Notes: generated by a model from the sequence alone, not told the origin. Counted from the first letter of the stretch, positions 34,252 to 42,174 are shown. The stretch: 64,000 nucleotides of DNA from UBA1479 sp963976055 (GCA_963976055.1 CAXBJB010000005.1:248001-312000), one strand, 5' to 3'. Translations and numbers: made by a program.

Positions 34252-34827
34252 TTAGATGCGCTCGGACAGCCAGATGGCGAGCTTGGAGCCGCGCTTGATC
34301 GCCCCCTTCAGCAGCTCGTAGCCGGGCGCGTCCTCCGCCCCCAGTTCCAGCGCCGTGTCGTGGTGTTCCAGTTCTTCCTGACGGAATTTCTCGAAGGTGT
34401 CGCGCAGGTCGTCCTCGCCCTCGCCGTCCAGGCGGTCGATCTGGGCCGCGTAATGTTCGTCGATGGCTTCTTCCACGGCGACGGTGCAGGCATGGGCCGC
34501 CTTTTCGCCCAGCAGCGCCGTGCCCGCGCCCAGCGCGAAACCCGCCAGATGCCACAGCGGCAGCAGCGCCGTCGGGCGCACCCGGCGGTCGGCGACCAAG
34601 TCGTTGAAGGTGGCGAGGTGGACCTCTTCCTGTTCCGCCATGTGCTTGATGGCGCCGCCGCCCGCATTCTTGCCCAGCACGGCCATCTGGCCCTCGTAGA
34701 TGCGTACGGCGCCGTATTCGCCCGCGTGATCGACGCGCAGCATGCGTTCGACCATTGCGGCCTTGGACGGATCGCCCGGCATGCGCCGGGGTTTGATGGC
34801 GGGTTTGGTGGATCGGTCGGTCGCCAT
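34252..34827 (-). CDS. coq7: Demethoxyubiquinone hydroxylase (COQ7 family)
   Basis: A 191-residue di-iron hydroxylase that performs the C6 (late) hydroxylation in ubiquinone synthesis. This is the alphaproteobacterial alternative to UbiF. The carboxylate and histidine ligands appear as E in LRVDHAGEYGAVRIYEGQ, the MAEQEEVHL motif, E in AVEEAIDEHY and the second EELEHHD motif. Length matches bacterial COQ7 proteins. It lies 33 bases after dsbB in what looks like one operon. Confidence 0.9.
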   Translation of the reverse strand: MATDRSTKPAIKPRRMPGDPSKAAMVERMLRVDHAGEYGAVRIYEGQMAVLGKNAGGGAIKHMAEQEEVHLATFNDLVADRRVRPTALLPLWHLAGFALGAGTALLGEKAAHACTVAVEEAIDEHYAAQIDRLDGEGEDDLRDTFEKFRQEELEHHDTALELGAEDAPGYELLKGAIKRGSKLAIWLSERI

Positions 34828-34860
34828 GGCGTCCTTTCTCCTGTTCTCGGTGGCGCCCTG

Positions 34861-35361
34861 TCAGGCGGCCCTCATGCGGCGGACGGCGACAAAGCACAGC
34901 CCGGCCATGACGGCGGAGAAGGCCGCATTATAGGTCGCCATGGAAAGGCCAAGAAAGACCCAGTCCACGGAATCGCAGGATTTTTCCGGCCGCGCCGACA
35001 ATCCGGCCATCAGATCCTTCGTCGATCCCACGTCAGCGATCTTGCCGCCGCACACGGCCGACGCCCACCAATGCTGCTCCACGCCCACATGATAGACCGC
35101 GATCGCCGCCCCAATGGCGAAGCCGAGGGCGGCCAGCCCGACCACGGCGCGCCCCGCCTTAGGATTGGGGCGCGTCATGCAGGCCCCCGCGAACAGGCCG
35201 ATCACGGCATAGGGAATGCGCTGATAGAGGCAGAGGTTGCAGGGCTCCAGCCCCAGCACGAACTGGGCATGCAGCGCCAGGCCGAGAGCCCCTGCCGATA
35301 TGGCGAACAGGATGGCCGGATACCAGCGTTGCAATTTGGGGTCGTCGAGCATGGACAGCAT
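34861..35361 (-). CDS. dsbB: Disulfide bond formation protein B
   Basis: A 166-residue inner-membrane protein with four hydrophobic helices. It has the two Cys pairs of DsbB: Cys41-Cys44 in LEPCNLCLYQRIPY, which face the quinone, and Cys104/Cys129 in the second periplasmic loop. It reoxidises DsbA and passes electrons to ubiquinone, so its place next to coq7 is fitting. No dsbA is in the window. The gap to yqaA is nine bases. Confidence 0.88.
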   Translation of the reverse strand: MLSMLDDPKLQRWYPAILFAISAGALGLALHAQFVLGLEPCNLCLYQRIPYAVIGLFAGACMTRPNPKAGRAVVGLAALGFAIGAAIAVYHVGVEQHWWASAVCGGKIADVGSTKDLMAGLSARPEKSCDSVDWVFLGLSMATYNAAFSAVMAGLCFVAVRRMRAA

Positions 35362-35370
35362 GGCGGTCTC

Positions 35371-35952
35371 CTACAGCACGAACCTGATAACCACGAATCC
35401 GCCGACCAGGAGAATGCAAAAGATCGTGAACAGAAGCCCCAGATACTTCTCGATGAAGGCGCGGATGGGCTCGCCGAAATACCACAGCAGCCCCGCGACC
35501 AGATAAAACCTGAACCCCCGCGCCAGCACCGAGGCGACGCAGAACACCCAGATATCCAGGGACGCCACGCCCGAAAGTATCGTAATCACCTTGTAGGGAA
35601 AGGGCGTGACGCCGGCGATGAACACGGCCCAGGCCCCCCAGTCCGCATAGGTCGCACGGAACGTGTCGAACTTGGCGGTGTAGCCGTAGAATTCCAGCAT
35701 CGGCCGGCCGACCTGATCGAACAGGAAGGCACCGATGGCATAGCCCAGCAGCCCCCCCAGGACCGAGGCGACGGTGCAGATCAGGGCGATGCGCCAGGCC
35801 CGGGCGCGGTCGGCCAGAACCATGGGGATCAGCATGACGTCGGGCGGAATGGGAAAGACCGAGCTTTCGATGAAGCTGACCGCCGCCAGCCAGCGGTCCG
35901 CGTGGCGGTGCCCGGCAAGGGACATGGTCCGGTCGTAAAGGCGGCGCAGCAT
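35371..35952 (-). CDS. yqaA: YqaA/DedA-like VTT-domain membrane protein
   Basis: A 193-residue inner-membrane protein of the VTT (SNARE-associated, DedA-like) superfamily. The re-entrant loop motifs are visible as FIESSVFPIPPDVMLIPMV near residue 28 and AGVTPFPYKVITILSGVA near residue 112, with the key Arg in ARGFRFYLVAGL. Members scramble or move lipids and support membrane homeostasis. It is the first gene of a minus-strand operon with dsbB, coq7 and a dehydrogenase. Confidence 0.8.
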   Translation of the reverse strand: MLRRLYDRTMSLAGHRHADRWLAAVSFIESSVFPIPPDVMLIPMVLADRARAWRIALICTVASVLGGLLGYAIGAFLFDQVGRPMLEFYGYTAKFDTFRATYADWGAWAVFIAGVTPFPYKVITILSGVASLDIWVFCVASVLARGFRFYLVAGLLWYFGEPIRAFIEKYLGLLFTIFCILLVGGFVVIRFVL

Positions 35953-36043
35953 GGGCGTCAGGCCCCGTCCCGTCAGTGAAAGCGTCGGGCGCTTCTATCA
36001 GGCGGCCGACGTCGAGACAATAAAGCCTGCACGCTTTCGAGCC

Positions 36044-36071
36044 TTGTTTTTGGCATCGGGCGTCGTATCCT
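36044..36071 (+). promoter_or_regulatory. Possible promoter of the TauD-type dioxygenase gene
   Basis: TTGTTT (36044-36049) and TATCCT (36066-36071) are 16 bases apart, 35 bases before the ATG. The match is moderate. Confidence 0.3.
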
Positions 36072-36105
36072 TCGATCAGAAACATCCAACAAAAGGCAGA
36101 CAGCG

Positions 36106-37077
36106 ATGACCCATCCGACCCAACCGCTAAACGGCGATTTCGGCATTTTGATCGACCAGGTATCGCCGGACGACCTCGCCGACCCGGATTTCCAGGCCTG
36201 GGCACGCGGCCTGTGGCTCGACCACGGCGGGCTGCTCGGCGTCCGCGGCGCGCAGCTCGCCGACCTGTTGCCCGAGCAGCTTGTGCGCTGGTCCGAGGTC
36301 TTCGGTGTCATTGAGGACAAAATCCAGACGGCGCGCGAGGACAAATCCGTCGCGGGCTTTCCCATCCTGCGCATCGGCAACGTGCGCAACAAGGACGGCA
36401 AGATGGTCGCGCAGCTGTTGCAGGTGCCGCAGCTGACCGGCGACGCGGACATCCGCTACAACCCGGAAACCCGCAGGCCCGTGTGGCATACGGATTCCAC
36501 GTTCCGCGCGCGGCCGCCGGTCGGCTCGGTCTTTCATTGCCGCAAGGCGCCGCCCGAGGGCGCGGAAACCCTGTTCGCCGACATGCAGGGCGCCTATGCC
36601 GCCCTGCCGCCGGAGGAGCGGCGGAAACTGGACGGCCTGGAGGCCGTCTGCTCCCTCGCCCACCACGACAAGAAGATCAACAGCTACTCGCCGCACTATC
36701 CGGTGCTGACGCCCGAACAGCGCAAGGAAAACCCGCCCAACCGCGTGCCCCTCGTCCTCAACCATCCGGTCACGGGCCGGCCGTCGCTTTACGGCCTCAA
36801 CAGTTCGACCTGCGCCATCGTGCCCAAGGGCCAGGAAGTCGATCCCGCCGACCTGGACAAATGGGACCTGGAAGGCGTGGAGGACGACAGCGTGATGATC
36901 TGGCGCAACATGCTGCCCACCGTCACGGGGCCGGAGTTCACCGTCAAATGGCAATGGCGGGCGGGCGACATCGTGGTGTGGGACAACCGCTCGACGATCC
37001 ATTCGGGGACCGGCTTCGATTACAGCAAGTACGAGCGGGAAATGTGGCGCCTGACACTGGTGGCCGAGGCTTCCTGA
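36106..37077 (+). CDS. TauD/TfdA-family Fe(II)/2-oxoglutarate dioxygenase
   Basis: A 323-residue enzyme with the iron-binding triad His128-x-Asp130 (VWHTDSTF) and distal His299 (NRSTIHSG). An Arg in the C-terminal MWRLTL likely holds 2-oxoglutarate. Relatives cleave taurine, 2,4-D or other sulfonates and ethers, or hydroxylate small molecules. No sulfonate transporter is adjacent, and the divergent neighbour is yqaA, so the substrate is open. The length is slightly above TauD (283) because of an insert at about 180-260. An upstream AAAAGGCAG region could serve as the ribosome site. Confidence 0.8.
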   Translation: MTHPTQPLNGDFGILIDQVSPDDLADPDFQAWARGLWLDHGGLLGVRGAQLADLLPEQLVRWSEVFGVIEDKIQTAREDKSVAGFPILRIGNVRNKDGKMVAQLLQVPQLTGDADIRYNPETRRPVWHTDSTFRARPPVGSVFHCRKAPPEGAETLFADMQGAYAALPPEERRKLDGLEAVCSLAHHDKKINSYSPHYPVLTPEQRKENPPNRVPLVLNHPVTGRPSLYGLNSSTCAIVPKGQEVDPADLDKWDLEGVEDDSVMIWRNMLPTVTGPEFTVKWQWRAGDIVVWDNRSTIHSGTGFDYSKYEREMWRLTLVAEAS

Positions 37078-37218
37078 TACAGGCTATTCCGGCGCCACGA
37101 GCGAATAACTCGTACTGCGCCCGCCGGCGGCGTCCCTGAGCATGGCGGACGGTGCCAAGCCTTCCGGCAAGCCCGTGCTGATCCCAGCGAAAGGCCAGCC
37201 CGTCTTTTTGTTGATGGA

Positions 37219-37285
37219 TAATCACCGCAAAATTCGCGGAGATTATGGCGGTTATTCACCGCATCATACGCGGAGAATAAACCGG
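37219..37285. repeat. Two-copy imperfect tandem repeat (34-base period) with internal palindromes
   Basis: Copy one (37219-37251) and copy two (37253-37285) agree at 25 of 33 positions. Each holds an inverted repeat CCGC-N7-GCGG (37225-37239 and 37259-37273). The centres are 34 bases apart, about three helical turns, which would suit a protein binding both copies on one face. It lies about 45 bases before the tRNA promoter. Confidence 0.55.
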
Positions 37286-37328
37286 CCAGTCTCCGCATCG
37301 CAGTTTCGACTACGCACGTTATAGGCAT

Positions 37329-37357
37329 TTGCCTGGAACCCGCCGGGATGGTATTTA
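37329..37357 (+). promoter_or_regulatory. Sigma-70 promoter of tRNA-Leu
   Basis: TTGCCT (37329-37334) and TATTTA (37352-37357) are separated by exactly 17 bases. The predicted transcription start is about 37364, some 17 bases before the mature tRNA. Confidence 0.5.
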
Positions 37358-37380
37358 GTCGCCCCTTCCGACGGGCTTAA

Positions 37381-37467
37381 GCGGGCGTGGCGGAACTGGT
37401 AGACGCGCCAGACTCAAAATCTGGTTCCGGCAACGGAGTGGGAGTTCGATTCTCCCCGCCCGCACCA
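37381..37467 (+). tRNA. tRNA-Leu, anticodon CAA
   Basis: An 87-base class II tRNA with long variable arm. The acceptor stem GCGGGCG pairs with CGCCCGC, followed by the discriminator A and an encoded CCA. The anticodon stem CCAGA/TCTGG encloses the loop CTCAAAA, giving anticodon CAA, which reads the Leu codon UUG. The T-arm GGGAG-TTCGATT-CTCCC is intact. Confidence 0.95.
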
Positions 37468-37479
37468 CTCACCTGTATC

Positions 37480-37510
37480 ATTTTGCAGGTGGATTTTGTT
37501 TCTGCAAAAT
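37480..37510 (+). terminator. Hairpin after tRNA-Leu
   Basis: ATTTTGCAG (37480-37488) and CTGCAAAAT (37502-37510) form a perfect 9-bp stem with a 13-base loop. It begins 13 bases after the tRNA. No clear T-run follows, so its role as terminator is likely but not typical. Confidence 0.4.
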
Positions 37511-37559
37511 CTGTTAGATTATCCCCGATTGTGAAACCCCATGAGTTATCGGGGGCCAG

Positions 37560-38186
37560 ATGACCGATCCAGTTTCCCTCAGTTTGTCGGCACTCGCGTT
37601 GGCGATCTCCGCTGTTACGGCTTGGCTCACGCTGTTTCGGCGGGGAACCGTCAAGATGACTCAGCCGACTGTCATTTTTTTCGGACCGGACGCGCCGGGG
37701 CGGCGAGAGACTCCCTTGCCAAAGGTGTATCTGAGGACACTACTCTTCTGCACAGCAAAGCGTGGGCGAATCATCGAAAACATGTATGTCACGCTGTCGC
37801 GTAATGAAATGCGACAGAACTTCAACATATGGGTTCACGGGGAGAGAGATAAATTGGTGCGCGGGAGTGGGCTTTTCGTCGGCGAAACCGGCGTATCTGC
37901 CAATCACCATTTTCTCATACCTGATGATGCGAACTCATTCGCTTTTTTGCCCGGGACATACCGGCTTGAAGTTTTTGCCCACCTTTTAGGCGACCGAAAT
38001 CGAAAGATTCTTTTCACGCAGCAACTTGAGATTCCAAGAGAAATTGCCGAACAACTGAATGGCACCGAAACGGGATTATATTTTGACTGGGGTCCAGACG
38101 CTGGGCGCTATTTGTATCATGTCGATAAACGCCCGCCCGCACTCAATCCTGATGAGTTAATCGCGATCCTAAAGGAAAGCGGCTAA
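37560..38186 (+). CDS. Membrane-anchored hypothetical protein, probably acquired
   Basis: A 208-residue protein with one N-terminal hydrophobic helix (about residues 5-25, LSLSALALAISAVTAWLTLF) and a soluble remainder of alternating strands. I do not recognise the family. Its base composition is clearly lower in GC than the surrounding genes (hand counts of two 60-base rows gave 26 and 30 G or C), and A/T-ending codons are common. It stands directly behind a tRNA gene, a usual integration site, but no integrase or repeated tRNA 3' end is visible. Start ATG at 37560; alternatives are few. Acquisition is inference. Confidence 0.6.
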   Translation: MTDPVSLSLSALALAISAVTAWLTLFRRGTVKMTQPTVIFFGPDAPGRRETPLPKVYLRTLLFCTAKRGRIIENMYVTLSRNEMRQNFNIWVHGERDKLVRGSGLFVGETGVSANHHFLIPDDANSFAFLPGTYRLEVFAHLLGDRNRKILFTQQLEIPREIAEQLNGTETGLYFDWGPDAGRYLYHVDKRPPALNPDELIAILKESG

Positions 38187-38301
38187 CCACAAAAATAACG
38201 AAATGGCGGGATGGCCCGGCATTAAACGCTATTGGTTCAGCCCGGGCATTTTAAAAATCGCGGACCTGATATTTATAAAATCGCGTGAATCAAACTGCCT
38301 C

Positions 38302-38330
38302 TGGGGAGACAATGCTGTAATTACTCCCCA
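38302..38330 (-). terminator. Hairpin across the stop of the E1-like transketolase gene
   Basis: On the minus strand TGGGGAG (38330-38324) and CTCCCCA (38308-38302) form a 7-bp stem whose 15-base loop holds the stop codon. The bases after it are AT-rich but contain no clean T-run. Confidence 0.35.
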
Positions 38331-40663
38331 AACGCCGCCTGGATCGCCTCCGCATCCAACCCGTATTTCCGGTAAAGATCCTGGACCGTGCCGCACTGGC
38401 CGAAGTCCTCGACGCCCAGCGCGCTCACCCGGTGGCCGAGCACGCCGCCGAGCCAGCTGAGCGTCGCCGGATGGCCGTCGATGACGGTGACCAGCTTGCC
38501 CCCGGGTTTGATCCCGGCCAGCAGCTTCGCCGCATGGCTGCCCGCGCCGTTCTTGCGCCAGTCGGAATAAAGCCTGTCCGGCGAGGTCACGGCGAGCACG
38601 CCGGGGCCGTTTTTGCCCGCCAGCTTTTCCGCCGCCGCCAGGGCTTCCGGGGCCAGCGCGCCGGTGTAGACGATGGCCCCGGCGTCCGGTGAGGCCGGTT
38701 TCTTCAGCCAATAAGCGCCCTGGATGACCTGATCGGCCAGGGCCTTGTCCATCTTGCGGGCGGGCTGTTCCAAAGGCCGGGTGGAGAGGCGCAGGTAGAC
38801 CGAGCCGCCGTCATCCGCCTGCATATGGCCGAAGCCCCAGCGCATGACGGCCTCGAGCTCGTCTGCGAAGGCCGGCTCAAAATACGCCAGGCCCGGCTGC
38901 GCCATGCCGATCATCGGCGTGGCGACGGACTGATGCGCCCCGCCTTCGGGGGCCAGGGTCACGCCCGCCGGGGTCGCCACCACCATGAAGCGCGCGTCCT
39001 GATAGCAGGCATAGTTCAGCGCATCCAATCCGCGCTGGATGAACGGATCGTAGAGCGTGCCGACGGGCAACAGCCGCTCGCCGAACAATTCGTGGCTGAG
39101 GCCGAGGGCGGCGAGCGCCAGGAACAGGTTATTTTCGGCGATGCCCAGTTCCAGGTGCTGGCCTTCGTCGTTGGCGCCCCATTTCTGCACCGAGGGCACG
39201 TTGACCTTGCGGAAGGTGTCTTCCCGTTCCTCCATGGCGAAGATGCCGCGGCGGTTGACCCAGGGGCCCAGGTTGGTCGAGACGGTGACGTCGGGCGAGG
39301 TGGTGACGATGCGGTCGGCCAGGTCCTGGTCCGTCGCCGCCAGTTCGAACAGAATCTTGCCGAAGGCTTCCTGGGTCGAGCCCTTGCCCGTGCCCGTTTC
39401 CGCCAGCTTGGCCGGCACGGCGACGGGCTTGGCCGACATGCGCCGGTCTTTGGCACCGGGGCCCATGAAGGGGGTCTTGGCAATGAAGTCGCGCAATTGG
39501 TCCGCGCGGTCTTCCATGCCCGCGAAGGGCTCCCACTCCTGGCCTTCCTTGATCCCTAAGTCCTTCTGAAAGCCCTTCAGCTGATCCGGGGTCAGGATGC
39601 CCGCGTGGTTGTCCTTGTGCCCGGCCAGCGGCAGGCCCCAGCCCTTGATGGTATAGGCGAGGAAGCAGGTCGGGATGTCGTCGTCGGCGGATTTGAAGGC
39701 CTCGCAGATGGTTTCCAGGCAATGGCCGCCCAGGTTCGACATCAGGTCCTGCAATTCGTCGTCCGTGTGGGAGGCCAGTAATTCCGGCACGCCGGGCGCG
39801 TTGCCGATGTCGGCGGTCAGATGGTCGCGCCAGGCCGCCCCGCCCTGGAACGTCAGGGCCGCGTACATGTCGTTGGGGCAGTCGTTGATCCATTTCTTCA
39901 GCGCCTTGCCGCCGGGCTTTTGGAAGGCGTCCAGCATCAGCTTGCCGTACTTCATGATGACCACGCGCCAGCCGGCGGCGCGGAACAGGCGGTCGATCAG
40001 GCGGAACAGCTTGTCGTTGACGACGCCGTCCAGGCTTTGGCGGTTGTAATCGATGATCCACCAGCAATTGCGCAGGTTGTGCTTCCAGCCTTCGAGGATC
40101 GCCTCGTACATGTTGCCTTCGTCCATTTCCGCGTCGCCGACCAGGGCGATCATGCGCCCCTGTTCGCGCGCGCGGACGGTCTCGAAATGGCGGCGGGTAT
40201 AGTCCTGGGTCAGCGAGGCGAACATGGTCATGGCCGGACCCATGCCGACGGAGCCGGTGGAGAAATCGACGTCGTCCGTGTCCTTGGTCCGCGACGGATA
40301 GCTTTGCGCGCCGCCGAGGCCGCGAAAATTCTCAAGTTTCTCCCGCGTCTGGTTGCCCATCAGGTACTGGATGGCGTGGAACACGGGGCTGGCGTGGGGT
40401 TTCACGGCGACCCGGTCCTGCGGACGCAGGGCATGGAAATACAGCGCCGTCACCAGCGCCGCCGAGGACGCGCAGGACGCCTGATGGCCGCCGACCTTGA
40501 CCTCGCCCTTGACGCGCACGTGGTTGGCGTTGTGGATCGTCCAGGTCGCGAGCCACAGGATGCGCTTCTGCAGGTCGGTCAGGCGGGCCAGGGTATCCGC
40601 ATCGGGGGCGGCGCCCGGATTGGGCTCGATCATCAAATGGTTGGGGGTGTCGAGAGGGGCCAT
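38321..40663 (-). CDS. Pyruvate-dehydrogenase-E1/transketolase-like 2-oxoacid dehydrogenase (MdeB-like)
   Basis: A 780-residue thiamine-diphosphate enzyme. It resembles the homodimeric E1 of pyruvate dehydrogenase (AceE, about 890 residues) but is shorter and lacks AceE's N-terminal E2-binding region. The TPP/metal motif is ALVGDAEMDEGNMYEAILEG with DYNRQ 30 residues on. The PYR-domain glutamate lies in LELGIAENN. Pseudomonas putida MdeB, a 2-oxobutyrate dehydrogenase E1, has this architecture and sits beside an Lrp-type regulator, as here. GGAG lies six bases before the ATG. No E2 or E3 gene is near, so its acceptor is unclear. Confidence 0.75.
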   Translation of the reverse strand: MAPLDTPNHLMIEPNPGAAPDADTLARLTDLQKRILWLATWTIHNANHVRVKGEVKVGGHQASCASSAALVTALYFHALRPQDRVAVKPHASPVFHAIQYLMGNQTREKLENFRGLGGAQSYPSRTKDTDDVDFSTGSVGMGPAMTMFASLTQDYTRRHFETVRAREQGRMIALVGDAEMDEGNMYEAILEGWKHNLRNCWWIIDYNRQSLDGVVNDKLFRLIDRLFRAAGWRVVIMKYGKLMLDAFQKPGGKALKKWINDCPNDMYAALTFQGGAAWRDHLTADIGNAPGVPELLASHTDDELQDLMSNLGGHCLETICEAFKSADDDIPTCFLAYTIKGWGLPLAGHKDNHAGILTPDQLKGFQKDLGIKEGQEWEPFAGMEDRADQLRDFIAKTPFMGPGAKDRRMSAKPVAVPAKLAETGTGKGSTQEAFGKILFELAATDQDLADRIVTTSPDVTVSTNLGPWVNRRGIFAMEEREDTFRKVNVPSVQKWGANDEGQHLELGIAENNLFLALAALGLSHELFGERLLPVGTLYDPFIQRGLDALNYACYQDARFMVVATPAGVTLAPEGGAHQSVATPMIGMAQPGLAYFEPAFADELEAVMRWGFGHMQADDGGSVYLRLSTRPLEQPARKMDKALADQVIQGAYWLKKPASPDAGAIVYTGALAPEALAAAEKLAGKNGPGVLAVTSPDRLYSDWRKNGAGSHAAKLLAGIKPGGKLVTVIDGHPATLSWLGGVLGHRVSALGVEDFGQCGTVQDLYRKYGLDAEAIQAAFGE

Positions 40664-40685
40664 GGGGATCTCCGGGCGGCAGGGA

Positions 40686-40710
40686 TGCGAATTCGCAGAA
40701 TGTTGCGCAA
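40686..40710. promoter_or_regulatory. Palindromes between the E1-like gene and the Lrp regulator
   Basis: A perfect 12-bp palindrome, TGCGAATTCGCA (40686-40697), is followed by TTGCGCAA (40703-40710). Related pieces TTGCGATTTGCGG and ACGCAATAATTATG follow further on in an AT-rich spacer. Repeated sites of this kind suit binding of an Lrp/AsnC octamer. Confidence 0.45.
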
Positions 40711-40808
40711 TCCTACGCCAAAATTATGGGTATTTCCTTGCGATTTGCGGCGCTTAATGGGATATTTACGCAATAATTATGAATTTTATGGTCCAGAATT
40801 GGTGAAAA

Positions 40809-41282
40809 ATGCCCGATATCGACCTCGACGCCATCGACCGCCGCATCCTCACGGCGATTCAGACCAACGCGCGCATGCGCAACGTCGATCTGGCCGAGGC
40901 CGTGGGCCTATCGGCCTCGCCCTGCCTGCGCCGGGTCAAGCGGCTGGAGGACGCGGGCGTGATCCGCGACTACGTCACCCTGGTCGATCAGCAGGCCGTG
41001 GGCTTGCCGGTCTCCATCTTCATCAGCGTGACCTTGGAACGGCAGGTGGAAAAGGCGCTGGAGGAATTCGAGGCGGCCATCCGGTCCTGGCCCGAGGTCA
41101 TGGAATGCTACCTGATGACCGGCGACGCGGATTACCTGCTGCGCGTGGTCACGGCGGACCTCGCCGCCTACGAGCGGTTTTTGATGGACAGGCTGACGCG
41201 GGTGATCGGCGTCGCCGCCATCAAATCCAGTTTTTCCCTGAAACAGGTGGTCTACCGCACGGCCCTGCCGGTGTCGGCCTGA
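40809..41282 (+). CDS. Lrp/AsnC-family transcriptional regulator
   Basis: A 157-residue regulator. The N-terminal winged HTH spans about residues 5-65 (LDAIDRRILTAIQTNARM, then VGLSASPCLRRVKRLEDAGVI). A RAM ligand domain follows (VTLERQVEKALEEFEAAI, YLMTGDADYLLRVV). It is read divergently from the E1-like gene, which it probably controls in response to an amino acid such as methionine or a 2-oxoacid precursor. That ligand is inference from the MdeR-MdeB arrangement in Pseudomonas. Confidence 0.88.
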   Translation: MPDIDLDAIDRRILTAIQTNARMRNVDLAEAVGLSASPCLRRVKRLEDAGVIRDYVTLVDQQAVGLPVSIFISVTLERQVEKALEEFEAAIRSWPEVMECYLMTGDADYLLRVVTADLAAYERFLMDRLTRVIGVAAIKSSFSLKQVVYRTALPVSA

Positions 41283-41308
41283 CGTAACGACGCAACCACC
41301 GCCCCCTT

Positions 41309-41483
41309 CGTCATGGCCGGGCCCCGACCCGGCCATCCACGTCCCGATCAAGTCGAAGGCCGTGGAAAGGAGGGCGTGGATGCCCGTGTCGAGCACGGGC
41401 ATGACGGCAAAAAATTGTATCCAGGCTCGAACCTGTTACCCGGTTTCCAAATCGAACAGCAGTGGGTCAAGCCCAGGGGTAAC
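41309..41483. repeat. Composite palindromic dispersed-repeat element
   Basis: Nested inverted repeats fill this spacer. Outer arms CGTCATG (41309-41315) and CATGACG (41400-41406) flank two perfect 9-bp hairpins: ATGGCCGGG/CCCGGCCAT (41313-41321, 41328-41336) and ATGCCCGTG/CACGGGCAT (41380-41388, 41394-41402). CATCCACG and CGTGGATG pair between them. A third hairpin, GTTACCC/GGGTAAC, lies at 41435-41441 and 41477-41483. The wording closely resembles dispersed palindromic repeats common in alphaproteobacterial genomes. Confidence 0.65.
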
Positions 41484-41514
41484 GCATGGAAAAGCAGCAC
41501 CAAATCGGCGACTG

Positions 41515-41838
41515 TTACTTCTTATCGACGTCGATGTAGCCGCGCTCGATCGCGGTTTCGATCATCTGCGCACCGTGGATCAGCTCGTCGTAGGAGCGGC
41601 GCAAAAGGTTCAGCTCCCGCACCTGGTCGTCCGACGGCAGGCCCTTCGCACCCTGGGCCAGTTCGATCAGCCGCTTGATGTACATGCCCCGCGCCTTGGC
41701 CACGAGCTGGAAATAGGGCGTCAACTCGGCCACGGATACGTTGGGTACAAGCTCGTGGATGGTCTCGCGGTTGATGTCGCGCAGGATGTCGTGCATCTGC
41801 ATGCGCGCGCGGCCGATATCCCGTTCGTCACTTGGCAT
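41515..41838 (-). CDS. Small helical conserved hypothetical protein
   Basis: A 107-residue protein, mostly alpha-helical and without membrane segments. The central part (VSVAELTPYFQLVAKARGMY) and the following basic helix suggest a small bundle. I do not recognise it. It is the last of four minus-strand genes from the dehydrogenase gene at 43599, with a 120-base gap before it. Codon use matches neighbours. Confidence 0.55.
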   Translation of the reverse strand: MPSDERDIGRARMQMHDILRDINRETIHELVPNVSVAELTPYFQLVAKARGMYIKRLIELAQGAKGLPSDDQVRELNLLRRSYDELIHGAQMIETAIERGYIDVDKK

Positions 41839-41958
41839 TTGAATGTCCTCCCATAGGCTTAGGCCATAGGCTCAGGGTCGTTGCCCCGACGTTACGCCGA
41901 AGCGGGCCCGCCGCCAATGCGCGAAATCAAACGCGCGAAAGTGACCTGCGGGCGCCGG

Positions 41959-42174
41959 TCAGATCTGCGGCAGGTCTTCTTCCAGGATCGCGATCTGCAG
42001 GGAATAGGAAACCTCGCCCTCGTCCTCGTCGCGGTGCAGAACGCCGACGAAGTGGTCACCCAGATAGACCTCGACCGGATGGCCGTCCTTCTTGGGCGGC
42101 TTGACGGTGAAGCGGTTGTTGTCGAAGGCGGCGCGCAGGTACTGCTGCACGCGGGCGATTTCCGAAAGTTGCAT
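41959..42174 (-). CDS. DUF3126 family protein
   Basis: A 71-residue protein that matches the short alphaproteobacterial DUF3126 family by its pattern: an N-terminal helix (EIARVQQYLRAAFDN), a Lys-rich strand (VKPPKKDGHPVEVYLGD) and an acidic end (YSLQIAILEEDLP). The start at 42174 gives the usual family length; longer in-frame starts add low-quality sequence. The function is unknown. Confidence 0.75.
   Translation of the reverse strand: MQLSEIARVQQYLRAAFDNNRFTVKPPKKDGHPVEVYLGDHFVGVLHRDEDEGEVSYSLQIAILEEDLPQI

Larger units (their letters stand above)
37078..37380. other. 303-base spacer before tRNA-Leu
   Basis: The spacer contains a 34-base tandem repeat (37219-37285) and the tRNA promoter (37329-37357). 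A 60-codon ATG frame at 37142-37324 spans the repeats but looks non-coding. Nothing else is recognisable. Confidence 0.5.

Noticed and set aside
37219..37285. A small CRISPR array
   Set aside because: Only two adjoining imperfect copies with one base between them and no spacers or cas genes.
37142..37324. A 60-codon frame in the spacer before tRNA-Leu
   Set aside because: It runs through the tandem repeat, has no ribosome site and its codon use is not gene-like.
37381..38320. Prophage or integrative element at tRNA-Leu
   Set aside because: No integrase gene and no second copy of the tRNA 3' end within the window; only one AT-richer gene is present.
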